This document shows positions 1-7,972 of a stretch of DNA of 64,000 nucleotides, one piece after another. The translations under genes and the position numbers were made by a program. Source of the stretch: Lachancea dasiensis. Taxonomy: Eukaryota; Ascomycota; Saccharomycetes; Saccharomycetales; Saccharomycetaceae. Location: contig LT598457.1 in NCBI GenBank assembly GCA_900074725.1, forward strand, positions 248,001 to 312,000, given 5' to 3'. Below the pieces are notes generated by a model. It searched no databases, was not told where the DNA came from, and worked only from the letters and a program-made list of their open reading frames with translations. How positions within the stretch are numbered: position 1 is the stretch's first letter; each line of letters starts with the position of its first letter.

Positions 1-1036
1 TTGGGCGTCAATGTAGAAAGAACCATTGGCCTTTGCTTCACGCTTGGCGTCGATGACAGCTCTTTGAGCGTCAACGTATTCCTGGTGGTAAGCAGCGTTT
101 CTTTCCAAGATAGCGGCTCTCTTCTCCTTGTTAGCCTGTAACGCAAACACGAGTTAGTAAACATATTATGAAACGGAGGGAAATTGTTTCGCGGGTCAGG
201 GTCCACATCTGTGTCCGATGCTGTTGGGCATTCAGCGTCTCTCTTCGCACCGAAAATGCTTTGCTTTCCGGTTTATCTGTACATGTCAGGCGAAAGATGG
301 TGTAAGTTTCGACAACATTGCCGTAGCTAGTCGATCAAAATGATAATTTGGGAAAAGTTCATCATAGTAAAAGAAAACGAAAAGAGACGACTGACTGCAA
401 ACAGATAGATCCGTGGTTTCTGTGAGCTCACAGAATAGCAGACCCAAGATAGGACCCGGACATGAACGACGACAAACAAAAAGCATTCTGCCTTAATTCA
501 ACATACAGCCTTACGGGCGACTCTTTCGGCGGCAACTTGCTCAGCCGACTTTTGTTGAGCCTTAGACTTCTTCAATTGGGATTCTGGGACCAAGACCTTT
601 CTATACAGAGGGAAATATTGTTAGCAATTGCTCTACCGCATGGGAACAAGCTTTTCGAATACAAAGTCGCATCGAACTGAAACACACCACGCTTCATTCG
701 ATGACAGGGAGATGCAGAGACCAGTAGAAGGAAATGGAGAATACGAACGGTGATGCTCAAGAGAAATACTCACATTCCAGCTATCCAAGTCTTTGTTCCG
801 TGAAACACGGAAAATCCCCTACGACCTGCACACACAGATTCTGCTACAAAGCTGAATCTGAGATAAGTGCAGTTTGAGAGTGTTTGAGCCGCTGACTCAA
901 AAGCATAAATGCAAGGCCTGTGGAACTTGTAGTTCAGGTCCGATGCAACTTGTAGTTCAGAAAAAAACCAAAGAAAAAAAAAGGTAAGTGATCAAAGCAT
1001 TCTGCTCCAGCACTATTCGACATACTCAGCAGCCAT
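1..1036 (-). CDS. RPL7: 60S ribosomal protein uL30 (Rpl7), 5' part, three exons, runs off the window
   Basis: Structural protein of the large ribosomal subunit. Exon 1 is only 11 nt (1036-1026, coding MAAE), exon 2 is 507-600 (begins [17 protein letters not shown]) and exon 3 starts at 135 and leaves the window ([16 protein letters not shown]). The encoded N-terminus matches Rpl7 closely. Both donors are GTATGT (1025-1020 and 506-501). Branch points are TGCTAAC (626-620) in intron 1 and TACTAAC (159-153) in intron 2, and both introns end in AG (602-601, 137-136). The 11-nt and 94-nt exons equal those of S. cerevisiae RPL7A/B from memory. Intron 1 is 425 nt and intron 2 is 371 nt. Intron 2 carries a C/D snoRNA. 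A Rap1-like site lies about 220 bp upstream. Only the first 78 or so residues are in view. Confidence 0.95.
281..372 (-). ncRNA. SNR39: Intron-encoded C/D box snoRNA, snR39/snR59 type
   Basis: Lies in RPL7 intron 2, the known host of snR39 and snR59. On the minus strand it shows a C box ATGATGA (365-359) and a D box CTGA (289-286). The 12 nt reading CACCATCTTTCG (302-291) just before the D box complement the 25S rRNA segment CGAAAGAUGGUG. The fifth nucleotide upstream of the D box (294) pairs with the middle A of the GAAAG core, which is the base methylated as Am807 in S. cerevisiae. Ends are approximate. The rRNA sequence is recalled, not searched. Confidence 0.85.
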
Positions 1037-1254
1037 TTTCGAATTGAGTGTAGATGCAGATTTGAAAAGAAAACAGTAATAACGTGGTAGCGATGACAGT
1101 CTGCTTTTATACACTTCTAAGAATTGGCTTACTGCAGGATGGAAATTTTCAGTCATGTGCATCATAATAAATTGAGTGGGTACAGTCAAACTTCATGATC
1201 CGATTTTTTCATAATATTTGTCTAATAATTCAGGGCCTTCTCATTTTTTGAAAT

Positions 1255-1266
1255 ATGTATGGGTTT
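1255..1266 (-). promoter_or_regulatory. Rap1-like site in the RPL7 promoter
   Basis: The plus strand reads ATGTATGGGTTT, the reverse of the AAACCCATACAT form of the Rap1 consensus typical of ribosomal protein promoters. It lies about 220 bp upstream of the RPL7 start codon, the usual distance, and between RPL7 and the SNR39B-type snoRNA. Confidence 0.65.
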
Positions 1267-1564
1267 AAAGCAGTCAAACTTGAAAAGTTCTCTTGACCGC
1301 TGTCCTACGCAGATGCCTTATGCCCTGTGATGGCGCATGGAACCTCTATTAGCCGCACGCACCACGCTGCCAGCAGAAGAGAAACCCATCACTAGATATT
1401 TGAGTAATCGGGAGCTACACGGCCCCCCTAGCATGCGATTTTACAATGGTTCCAGCATTTCTTATATCACCGCTTTGCACTATCTACATTTAGTCGTTAT
1501 GCTACTGATTGTATCATCTACTTTTGCTTCCATTAGAACAAGAGGGCCTTTCTGGCTGGTGTCG

Positions 1565-1662
1565 CAGGTTTGATCAGTCCCGAAAGATGGTTAACGTAGT
1601 AGACAACATCGCCGTAGCTAGCCACTGTAGAATGTTGATACACTTTTCATCACCTAAACCTG
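1565..1662 (-). ncRNA. SNR39B: Stand-alone C/D box snoRNA, SNR39B type
   Basis: On the minus strand: C box GTGATGA (1653-1647), D box CTGA (1577-1574), and a perfect 7-bp terminal stem CAGGTTT (1662-1656) with AAACCTG (1571-1565). The guide CCATCTTTCGGG (1590-1579) complements CCCGAAAGAUGG of 25S rRNA over 12 nt. The fifth nucleotide from the D box (1582) pairs with the G just before the AAA, the S. cerevisiae Gm805 site assigned to snR39b. It shares two blocks with the RPL7 intron snoRNA: ten guide nucleotides and 19 of 20 in GACAACAT(T/C)GCCGTAGCTAG, so the two are ancient duplicates. S. cerevisiae SNR39B also sits next to RPL7A, from memory. The promoter was not identified. Confidence 0.85.
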
Positions 1663-2119
1663 GACACCGACAGTTATTCGACGAGTATCAGCTATGGACT
1701 CATAACTTCGGAATACGCGACACGGGCGGCCTAGTGGAGTCTATGAAAGTGGCAGTCGTCAAGCTAAGTTCACCGATGCGAATCTCAGCTCTTTTCAGCC
1801 AGAAAAAAAAAATTAAAGAACCACGAAGCATTTTAGAATCAACAGTTAGGGCTTGCACTGAACATTTATCAGATCACCTGTAAGTCACGTGACCTATGAC
1901 GGATGCTTCGGGCCACAAGAATACTATCCTACGTAGTCCAAGTGGTCACAATTACATCTATCCCACTCAGTACTTCAGTTTTTGGGGCCAGTATCAGTAG
2001 CCACCTTACTCATTACGTTAGGTATCTACGCGATGCTGCGACCGCGACAACACAAAAGTTTATGTCACTTTGTACTATTCTGGCGCAAGGCCCTGGACCT
2101 TTCTCTATATATATATATA

Positions 2120-2866
2120 TCAATGCTCTTTTCCGGACTCTTGTTTTATGATTCCAATATTATGCTGCAGCTCTGTCACTTGACTTTTGAGATCTGTAAC
2201 CTCCGTGGTCAAAACGTCCAATGCCGCGTGCATATGTCGCAGCTGGGAGTGGATTAATGCAAGATCGGCAAAACGGGGCTCAGGGTGGGATGTTGGGACC
2301 TGTTCGGTGGGTAAGTCCGTCGGGTGGATAACCTCGTGCAATGCACCCGTACGTGGAGGCGGAGGAGGGCTCTCCAGGTTTAGAATATTAGGACCTACGG
2401 TTGTGGGTGCAGCATTCAGCTCCAGACTGCGTCCGTTCCCAAATCGAAAACGCTGAACGCACATCTGCAATCTGGCCTCTAGTACCGATTCTATGGAATT
2501 GGATTCAATGGCGCCGCCTGTGCTGCTGCTGCTGCCACCACCGCCTCCGCCGCTGGTACTGGCACTGGCACTGGCACCTGAGATGTCGTTGGACGTGACT
2601 GAGGTGCTCGACGACGAGCGCACCACATTCATGGGCACCAAGAGCTCTCGCGAGAACAGCAGATTGAAGCGGTCTCGACATTGGCGGCTGTTACGGGCTA
2701 GACCACGGGTGGCATGCAACTCGTCGCTCACAGCCGCCCAGAACTTGGTTCTCGGGTACGAGCGTATTGGATCTGCAAGCTTGTCGCCCAGTGCCAGCAC
2801 CGAGTCCACAAGCGCACAGTCGTGATGCGCAGTCCACACAAACTTTTGGTTGCGCGCGCTGCGCAT
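2120..2866 (-). CDS. Myb/SANT (trihelix-like) DNA-binding protein, function unknown
   Basis: Predicted 248-residue nuclear protein. The first ATG in the long open frame is at 2866; the frame stays open to about 2983 without another ATG, so this start is chosen. Residues about 8-70 look like a Myb/SANT-like domain: a tryptophan in FVWTAHHD, a second in FWAAVSDEL, then SRQCRDRFNLLF, the usual helix-turn-helix spacing. A Ser/Gly low-complexity linker follows, with a glycine run and a proline run. The last 45 residues (LIHSQLRHMHAALDVLTTEV and on) fit a coiled coil for dimerisation. I cannot match it to a named yeast gene. Base composition is GC-rich compared with the housekeeping genes. It has an unusually long upstream region, which suits a regulated regulator. 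Confidence 0.7.
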   Translation of the reverse strand: MRSARNQKFVWTAHHDCALVDSVLALGDKLADPIRSYPRTKFWAAVSDELHATRGLARNSRQCRDRFNLLFSRELLVPMNVVRSSSSTSVTSNDISGASASASTSGGGGGGSSSSTGGAIESNSIESVLEARLQMCVQRFRFGNGRSLELNAAPTTVGPNILNLESPPPPPRTGALHEVIHPTDLPTEQVPTSHPEPRFADLALIHSQLRHMHAALDVLTTEVTDLKSQVTELQHNIGIIKQESGKEH

Positions 2867-3091
2867 ATAGGAGGAGTGGAAACGAAATGGAACGGAAAAA
2901 CAGACGCAGGAGGTGCTGTGTGTGGTGTATGGGCTCCTTTGCTGCGGTGTTTGGGTGTATCTGCTCGCCGCCGTTTTCCTCACCGGCCACGTTGAAGGAG
3001 GAGGTGATGCGCACGAGCGAGAATTTCAGCCGACTGGACTGCTGATCGGCGGTCGGTCTGGTGGTCAACAAAAAAAGGGTTGAAAGGAGAA

Positions 3092-3110
3092 AGAGAGAGA
3101 GAGAGAGAGA
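3092..3110. repeat. (GA)n microsatellite
   Basis: About 19 bp of uninterrupted GA repeats in the upstream region of the Myb-like gene. Confidence 0.9.
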
Positions 3111-3879
3111 CAAACACAAGCACGAACTCTAGTCAAGGTTTGCCTGGGCCCACTCGCTATTTCTAGTTCCCAGGTGTGTCGATCGGTCGATATTTCTGTT
3201 CCGGTCGCAGGCCCTACAAGCCCGTGGCGAGTCAAATTTTTTTCGGTGGTCCAAGTTCCAGCGAAAAACGCGGAGCGCTGAAAAGGATCGGCAGCGGGGT
3301 CGTGTTACAGATCGGGTTACTCATTTGTGCGATTGTGTCGCCCCTTTTATGAGAAAGACGAAGCCATGGGATCGAGTATGAGCTTTTTCCTGGGCAAACG
3401 ATCGCCCACGCCCACTGCCGCTTCTTCTGCGCCGCTACTGCTGGTAATGGTGCCGTTGGATATGCGCTAGTCATCGCTAAGGAAAAAAAAATCCCAAAAT
3501 CTGTGCGAAAACATGTTGCTGGCGAATACAGTTGGGACATACGCAGGCATGAAACAGGAAGAAACTGGCCACCGGCACCGCCAACGCCACGCTTAGTCAT
3601 AATTCACAATTCGGGAATTGTGGAAATCATCGTCTGGTAGCTTCCCCATCGGTGGCGAGATGTGTGCAGTTTTACGAGGCCTTCCCACCAGTAGTTCCAT
3701 TACCGGTAAGTCCCGACGCATGCCCACAACCCTGCCTATGGACCAAGTGCTACTGGCGCCATGCCAGGGTTTTTGCCTACTGCGACGGCAGATTGTCAGT
3801 GTCCCTCCTATCAAAGAGCAGCTTATATGAGGAAGAAAGCTGACTGGTTCCCTACACGCTGATGTCACAGATGCAAAGC

Positions 3880-3915
3880 TGACTCGGTTGAGTCATCATG
3901 AGTCGCGCTGAGTCA
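3880..3915. promoter_or_regulatory. Four phased AP-1/Gcn4-like bZIP sites
   Basis: TGACTC at 3880, TGAGTCA at 3889, TGAGTCG at 3899 and TGAGTCA at 3909. TGAGTCA is the Gcn4 consensus and is also bound by Yap-type bZIP factors. Starts are 9-10 bp apart, about one helical turn, so all four face the same side of the DNA. The cluster is about 1.0 kb upstream of the Myb-like gene start. Confidence 0.6.
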
Positions 3916-4923
3916 TGCGCGCCATACCGCCGCCTGCTTCTCTGAGCCCGGTCAGCGGGACTACATTCTCCTGCCATTCCTCGCCGACGCGGCTCGTTCC
4001 GTGCAGCAGGCACCATTGACCTGGCAAATGCTCTTATGCTCGAGTACGCTGACGTAACCCACCGGCTTTCTCTGTGCATGTCTTTCTGCGCGGCAGACGC
4101 ACGCCGCAGATCCTCTGTGTTATTTCATACTACACGTCAACGTGCGCCGGTGGCGGTGTTAGGAGTTCTTGCCATTCCCCGATCACGGGCCTGTCACTAT
4201 GGTATACAATGATAAGGCAAGGGGCGTTTCATGCGCGTACGGCGTTTTCAGCATAAACGTTGGGAGCACCTTCAATCTGACACACGTACCCGAAAGTACC
4301 CACTTTCCAGTGTCTGCAACCGATAAGTACGCATGTAGTATATAGCTACTACCCGTTTGGAACCCACTTGTAGTGATCCGAATCAACCCTTTGTAGGTCG
4401 ACCGTGGGACGATGGAGCACGCTGGGGTGAAGCCTGTGGTCATTGTAGTTTTGGGTACTGGAATTTGTAGTTCAAGCAGAACGAGGAATGAGGAGTCTGG
4501 GCAACGCTTCGTCCCCGCATCTCCGGCCACCTCTGAAGGCATTGTGCTGTAAGAGGTGCATGCTATATCCAACTCCTTCAAAACGGCACAAACTAGACCT
4601 TCGTTACAGTCATTATCTAAATCTGTCGTTAAGTATGGTCGCAGCTCTTGACATCATTTACTTTCTGCGGGCTTTGTCGTGCGTTTGTTGGTCTAATGTC
4701 CACGAATATAACCAAATCTATAATATTAGTTACTGGCAGAAATGGTTCACCTGCCCTTGGGCAAAAACCAAAACGACGCCTGAAATCCTCTCAAATTGGA
4801 ATCTGCCTAGAATGCTGCTACCTTTTAACCAAGAGAAATCCTCTCTGGTCCATACTATACCTTTTGTATTTTTCTGCCGGCTTCTCAAGTGCGCGGCCAA
4901 GAGTAGTTCCTCTTTATCTACGT

Positions 4924-6474
4924 TTAAACTTTAAAGTTGCGTCCCTTGTGCTGGTGCAGGGTGTGCAGAGCGTAGGCTGCTGCGACGCAAACTCCCAATC
5001 CGCTCAGCCCAACGCCCATGTACCAAGCACCACGATAGCCGCTCAACACATCCTGCCCACCATCATTCACTCGCGATTCGATTGTTCCCGCAAAGCCTAG
5101 CCCGAGGGAAATAGAGTAATTGACCATTGTATTAACCAGGGAAGCAGCAAGCCCTTGATGCTCATGGGGCATACAATTGCTCAACATAATCGTTGCCGCT
5201 GGGAATGACATGTCCATGCCCCAGGGCATCACGATAATAGACACAAAGGTCTGAGCCCAGTAGCTTTGGTGAACTGGGGCTGTGCAAATCAAGATGCATC
5301 CAACAGTGAAAGCCGTCATTGCAAATAGCATGATGGAACTTGGGGGATAGTGGGCAAGGGCATGGCCGGTGGTGATGGCAGCACACAGGCCACTGATTGC
5401 CACTGGAGCGACCTGAGCGCTGGCCAAAAGTGGCGTCACTCCTCTTAAACCTTGCAAGAACCTCCACAAATAGAAAAGCCAAATTCCAAAACTAGACCAT
5501 CCAGTACCAACACATGCAAGCACAAATATAGAATCTCTCGATAACGCCTGCAGGGGGACCAGTGGGTACTCAGCCCTGGATTCAATGAATGCAAATAGCA
5601 CGAGAAAAAGAATACCCACGATTAATAACACATAAGTGTACGGGGTGGGCCATCCCACGACAGGTCCCTGATTCCAGGCAAAATTCACCAAGATCAGTCC
5701 AATAACTCCTGTGACCCCACCCATAAGGTCAATCTGCTTGACCACGGAGGTCACCTTGTTAGGGGACGGTGTGTGGGGGATGACGACGATGCCGCTTATG
5801 GCCAGAGCTAAACACGCAATACTCATTACCCAGTAACTCCATGGCCACCACAGCAACTGGCTGAATATGGAAGAGAAAGTGGCTCCCAAAACAAAGCCAC
5901 TTGGGGCGGTTGCCCCAAAGAGGCTAAATATGAAGTTCTTGCGACGGCCCGGCTCGTAAATTCGTCCAAAAATGGCTAGTGCATTAGGCAACAGTAGGGC
6001 CGGTCCCAAGCCTTGAAATGCACGACAGCAGTCGAAAAATATCCGGTTAGAGTATACACTAAAACCTGCCAAGAGAGACCAGAGTGAGTACCATAAAAAC
6101 CCCAGGACAAACAATTTTTTGTGGCCATATAGGTCACCCAATCTGCCTGCAATTAGAATGAAGGTTCCGACCGTCAGGGAATATCCTGCCGCAAACCAGC
6201 TTAGCTCTCCAGGGCTTTGGATTCCAAAGCTGTCGCCGATAATGTCCAAGGGTGCAATAGCTTGCGCCAAACCGGCCTGTGTCATCAGTTGAGCACAGCA
6301 AACTACCGCAACAAAGGCAATCTCTTTCAAAAGGGAGGCCGGCTTGCCAATGTGGTTCGTAACCGTGTTGAGAAGGATGATTGGGCCTGTTTCATCACAG
6401 GGATTTTCAGTTTTGTCACTAAAAACCAAATCCTTTCCTCTCTGACGTCGAAGACGTTTGTTAGGAGCGTACAT
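4924..6474 (-). CDS. Major facilitator exporter, 14-helix DHA2 type, Atr1/Amf1-like
   Basis: Proton-coupled plasma-membrane transporter of 516 residues. The ATG at 6474 (MYAPNKRLRRQRGK) is chosen because it gives the family length; the frame is open further, to 6687, but that stretch is unlike the family. After a basic tail come about 14 hydrophobic segments. The motif AGRLGDLYGHKK after the second helix is MFS motif A. Other supporting runs are AFQGLGPALLLPNALAIFGR and WNQGPVVGWPTPY, and the layout resembles S. cerevisiae Atr1, YMR279C and Amf1 (YOR378W). Substrate cannot be read from sequence: relatives handle drugs, boron or ammonium. It is divergent from the oxidoreductase at 6945, with a 470-bp shared promoter. 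Confidence 0.85.
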   Translation of the reverse strand: MYAPNKRLRRQRGKDLVFSDKTENPCDETGPIILLNTVTNHIGKPASLLKEIAFVAVVCCAQLMTQAGLAQAIAPLDIIGDSFGIQSPGELSWFAAGYSLTVGTFILIAGRLGDLYGHKKLFVLGFLWYSLWSLLAGFSVYSNRIFFDCCRAFQGLGPALLLPNALAIFGRIYEPGRRKNFIFSLFGATAPSGFVLGATFSSIFSQLLWWPWSYWVMSIACLALAISGIVVIPHTPSPNKVTSVVKQIDLMGGVTGVIGLILVNFAWNQGPVVGWPTPYTYVLLIVGILFLVLFAFIESRAEYPLVPLQALSRDSIFVLACVGTGWSSFGIWLFYLWRFLQGLRGVTPLLASAQVAPVAISGLCAAITTGHALAHYPPSSIMLFAMTAFTVGCILICTAPVHQSYWAQTFVSIIVMPWGMDMSFPAATIMLSNCMPHEHQGLAASLVNTMVNYSISLGLGFAGTIESRVNDGGQDVLSGYRGAWYMGVGLSGLGVCVAAAYALHTLHQHKGRNFKV

Positions 6475-6944
6475 TTCAAATTGTTCCGAGCGTACTATGT
6501 GAAGTAAACCAAACTTCGTGAAGGAAACTGCCTTGTAAACTAGGAGCACTATATATCCGATGATTTGGTAGTGTGTACTAAAGGAAGTCACGAATTTGTC
6601 AACGTCCGGTAGTTCGCGAACATAAACACAAGTAATGACCGGAGAGCAGAGCATGGACATTGCTCTTAAATATGAGCATCGTTTCACATTCGTCTCTGGT
6701 CCTCGGAAGCTGGCTGAACCACTGGGAAACCACTGGTAAACCGAGGCGGCGCTTTCCGCTCAAGTCTTCCGCAATATCCGCAATTCTGGCAGAAGATCCC
6801 TTGGGTTATGAGAGGGTCTTTTGAAAGCCTATAAAATGATTTAAAACGGCCCGATCACATCGATTCAAAATAGTACTTTCCTTATTCTTGCTCTTCAGAC
6901 CTTGTTCACAATCACCGGAGAAACTTATAGCACTGGCTAATTCC
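6475..6944. promoter_or_regulatory. Divergent promoter of the transporter and the oxidoreductase
   Basis: A 470-bp region between two diverging genes. It contains the inverted triplet CGG-N6-CCG at 6747-6758, the Ppr1-type spacing of a Zn2Cys6 site, plus CCTCGG near 6701-6706 and CCGAGG at 6741-6746 as a spaced inverted pair. A Zn2Cys6 regulator is encoded 1.5 kb away and could act here; this is inference. Confidence 0.5.
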
Positions 6945-7889
6945 ATGAAAGCCATAGTGCTCAGGCGCAACTCCAATGCTGAGACTCCCTTAGTCGAGCT
7001 TAAAGAAGTCGGTATTCCAATCGTACCTCCTGGCTCCGTTCTAGTCAAGGTTATTGCGTCTGCTATTCAACCAAGTGACTTGATCAATGCCCGGGGTGGA
7101 TTCCCTTACACGACGTTCCCTAGAATTCCAGGCCGCGACTTTGCGGGCTACATTGCCACAGGACCACGCTGCGGTGAACAAATATATGGATCAAGTGGAT
7201 ATACCCATGGCTTCACCTGCGACGGTTTCCATGCTGAATACCGTGTTATCCCGGAAAGTTCTATCGTGACGAAACCAACGAATATATCATTCAAACAGGC
7301 TGCCTGTATGGGCGTCCCATTCTCAACAGCAAGAATTTTGCTAAGTAGGGCAAATGTTCGAGATGTAGAGACTGTTTTGGTGATAGGTGCTTTTGGTTCC
7401 GTTGGTTCAGCGGTTACACAATTGGCCAGGGCCCAAGGCTGTTCGGTAATAACGGCTGGGCGCTCTAAGAATGCAGATATTGACACTACGATGGACACAA
7501 ACCTTTCAGGCTTGGATAGTATTACCCAAGGTCGCGGCGTTAACGTGGTTATCGATACCACCGGGGTTCCAGCTTTGATTGAGGCTGCCATCAACAAATT
7601 AGCCCACGGAGGCAGAATTGCCATAATTGCGGCACTTGGAGATGTTAAGCTCTCGATAGACATCAAGGATTTTTACCGTCAAGAGAAATCTTTAATAGGG
7701 TGTAATTCTTTGTCTTACAGTATGAGCGAAATAGCAGAACAGATCAGGTCGTTGGGTGCTGATTTCGAAATCAAGAAGCTCATGCCACCATCCCAGGGGC
7801 TTTGGACAGAGATTGGTTTGGAACAAGCTGTTGAAATTTACAAGAGTGGGAGCGCTAGTACCGGCAAGTTTGTTGTAGTATTCGATTGA
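6945..7889 (+). CDS. Medium-chain dehydrogenase/reductase, zinc-independent quinone-oxidoreductase type
   Basis: NAD(P)H-dependent oxidoreductase of 314 residues, probably cytosolic. The ATG at 6945 (MKAIVLRRNS) is chosen because MKAI/MKAV is the usual start of this family; an in-frame start at 6888 adds 19 unlike residues. The N-terminal GroES-like fold shows ASAIQPSDLINARGGFP and IPGRDFAGYI. The nucleotide-binding motif is VIGAFGSVGSAVTQLARAQG near residues 145-165. The cysteine/histidine ligands of the catalytic zinc of true alcohol dehydrogenases are not evident. Substrate unknown. It faces away from the exporter and converges on the Zn2Cys6 regulator with an 83-bp gap. Confidence 0.85.
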   Translation: MKAIVLRRNSNAETPLVELKEVGIPIVPPGSVLVKVIASAIQPSDLINARGGFPYTTFPRIPGRDFAGYIATGPRCGEQIYGSSGYTHGFTCDGFHAEYRVIPESSIVTKPTNISFKQAACMGVPFSTARILLSRANVRDVETVLVIGAFGSVGSAVTQLARAQGCSVITAGRSKNADIDTTMDTNLSGLDSITQGRGVNVVIDTTGVPALIEAAINKLAHGGRIAIIAALGDVKLSIDIKDFYRQEKSLIGCNSLSYSMSEIAEQIRSLGADFEIKKLMPPSQGLWTEIGLEQAVEIYKSGSASTGKFVVVFD

Positions 7890-7972
7890 ACATCTGTCGT
7901 GACCGGCAACTTGGAAGCAGTGTGAGCAACTACTACGGTGGTTGTTTTACTCAACCTTGATTCCAGCGCTGT

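Larger units (their letters stand above)
1037..2119. other. Intergenic: RPL7 promoter, SNR39B, no protein gene
   Basis: Besides the Rap1-like site and the snoRNA, I see nothing that reads as a gene. Short open frames on the plus strand (1337-1573, 1509-1883) run antisense across or beside the snoRNA and resemble no family. A short TA run (about 2105-2120) borders the end of the Myb-like gene. Confidence 0.5.
2867..4923. other. About 2 kb gene-poor gap upstream of the Myb-like gene
   Basis: No conserved gene recognised. Open frames of up to 150 codons occur on both strands (for example 3232-3600, 4183-4581, 4488-4934) but resemble no family and overlap each other. The half near the Myb-like gene is GC-rich. 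It holds a GA run (3092-3110) and four AP-1-like sites (3880-3915). Most likely it is a long promoter for the Myb-like gene plus the 3' flank of the transporter. A decayed gene cannot be excluded. Confidence 0.5.

Noticed and set aside
3796-3899. Minus-strand C/D-like pair around the AP-1 cluster
   Set aside because: The spacing is long, there is no terminal stem, and the C-box-like bases belong to the bZIP site cluster.
4488-5100. Two overlapping plus-strand frames of about 150 codons
   Set aside because: They overlap each other and the transporter 3' end, and resemble no family.
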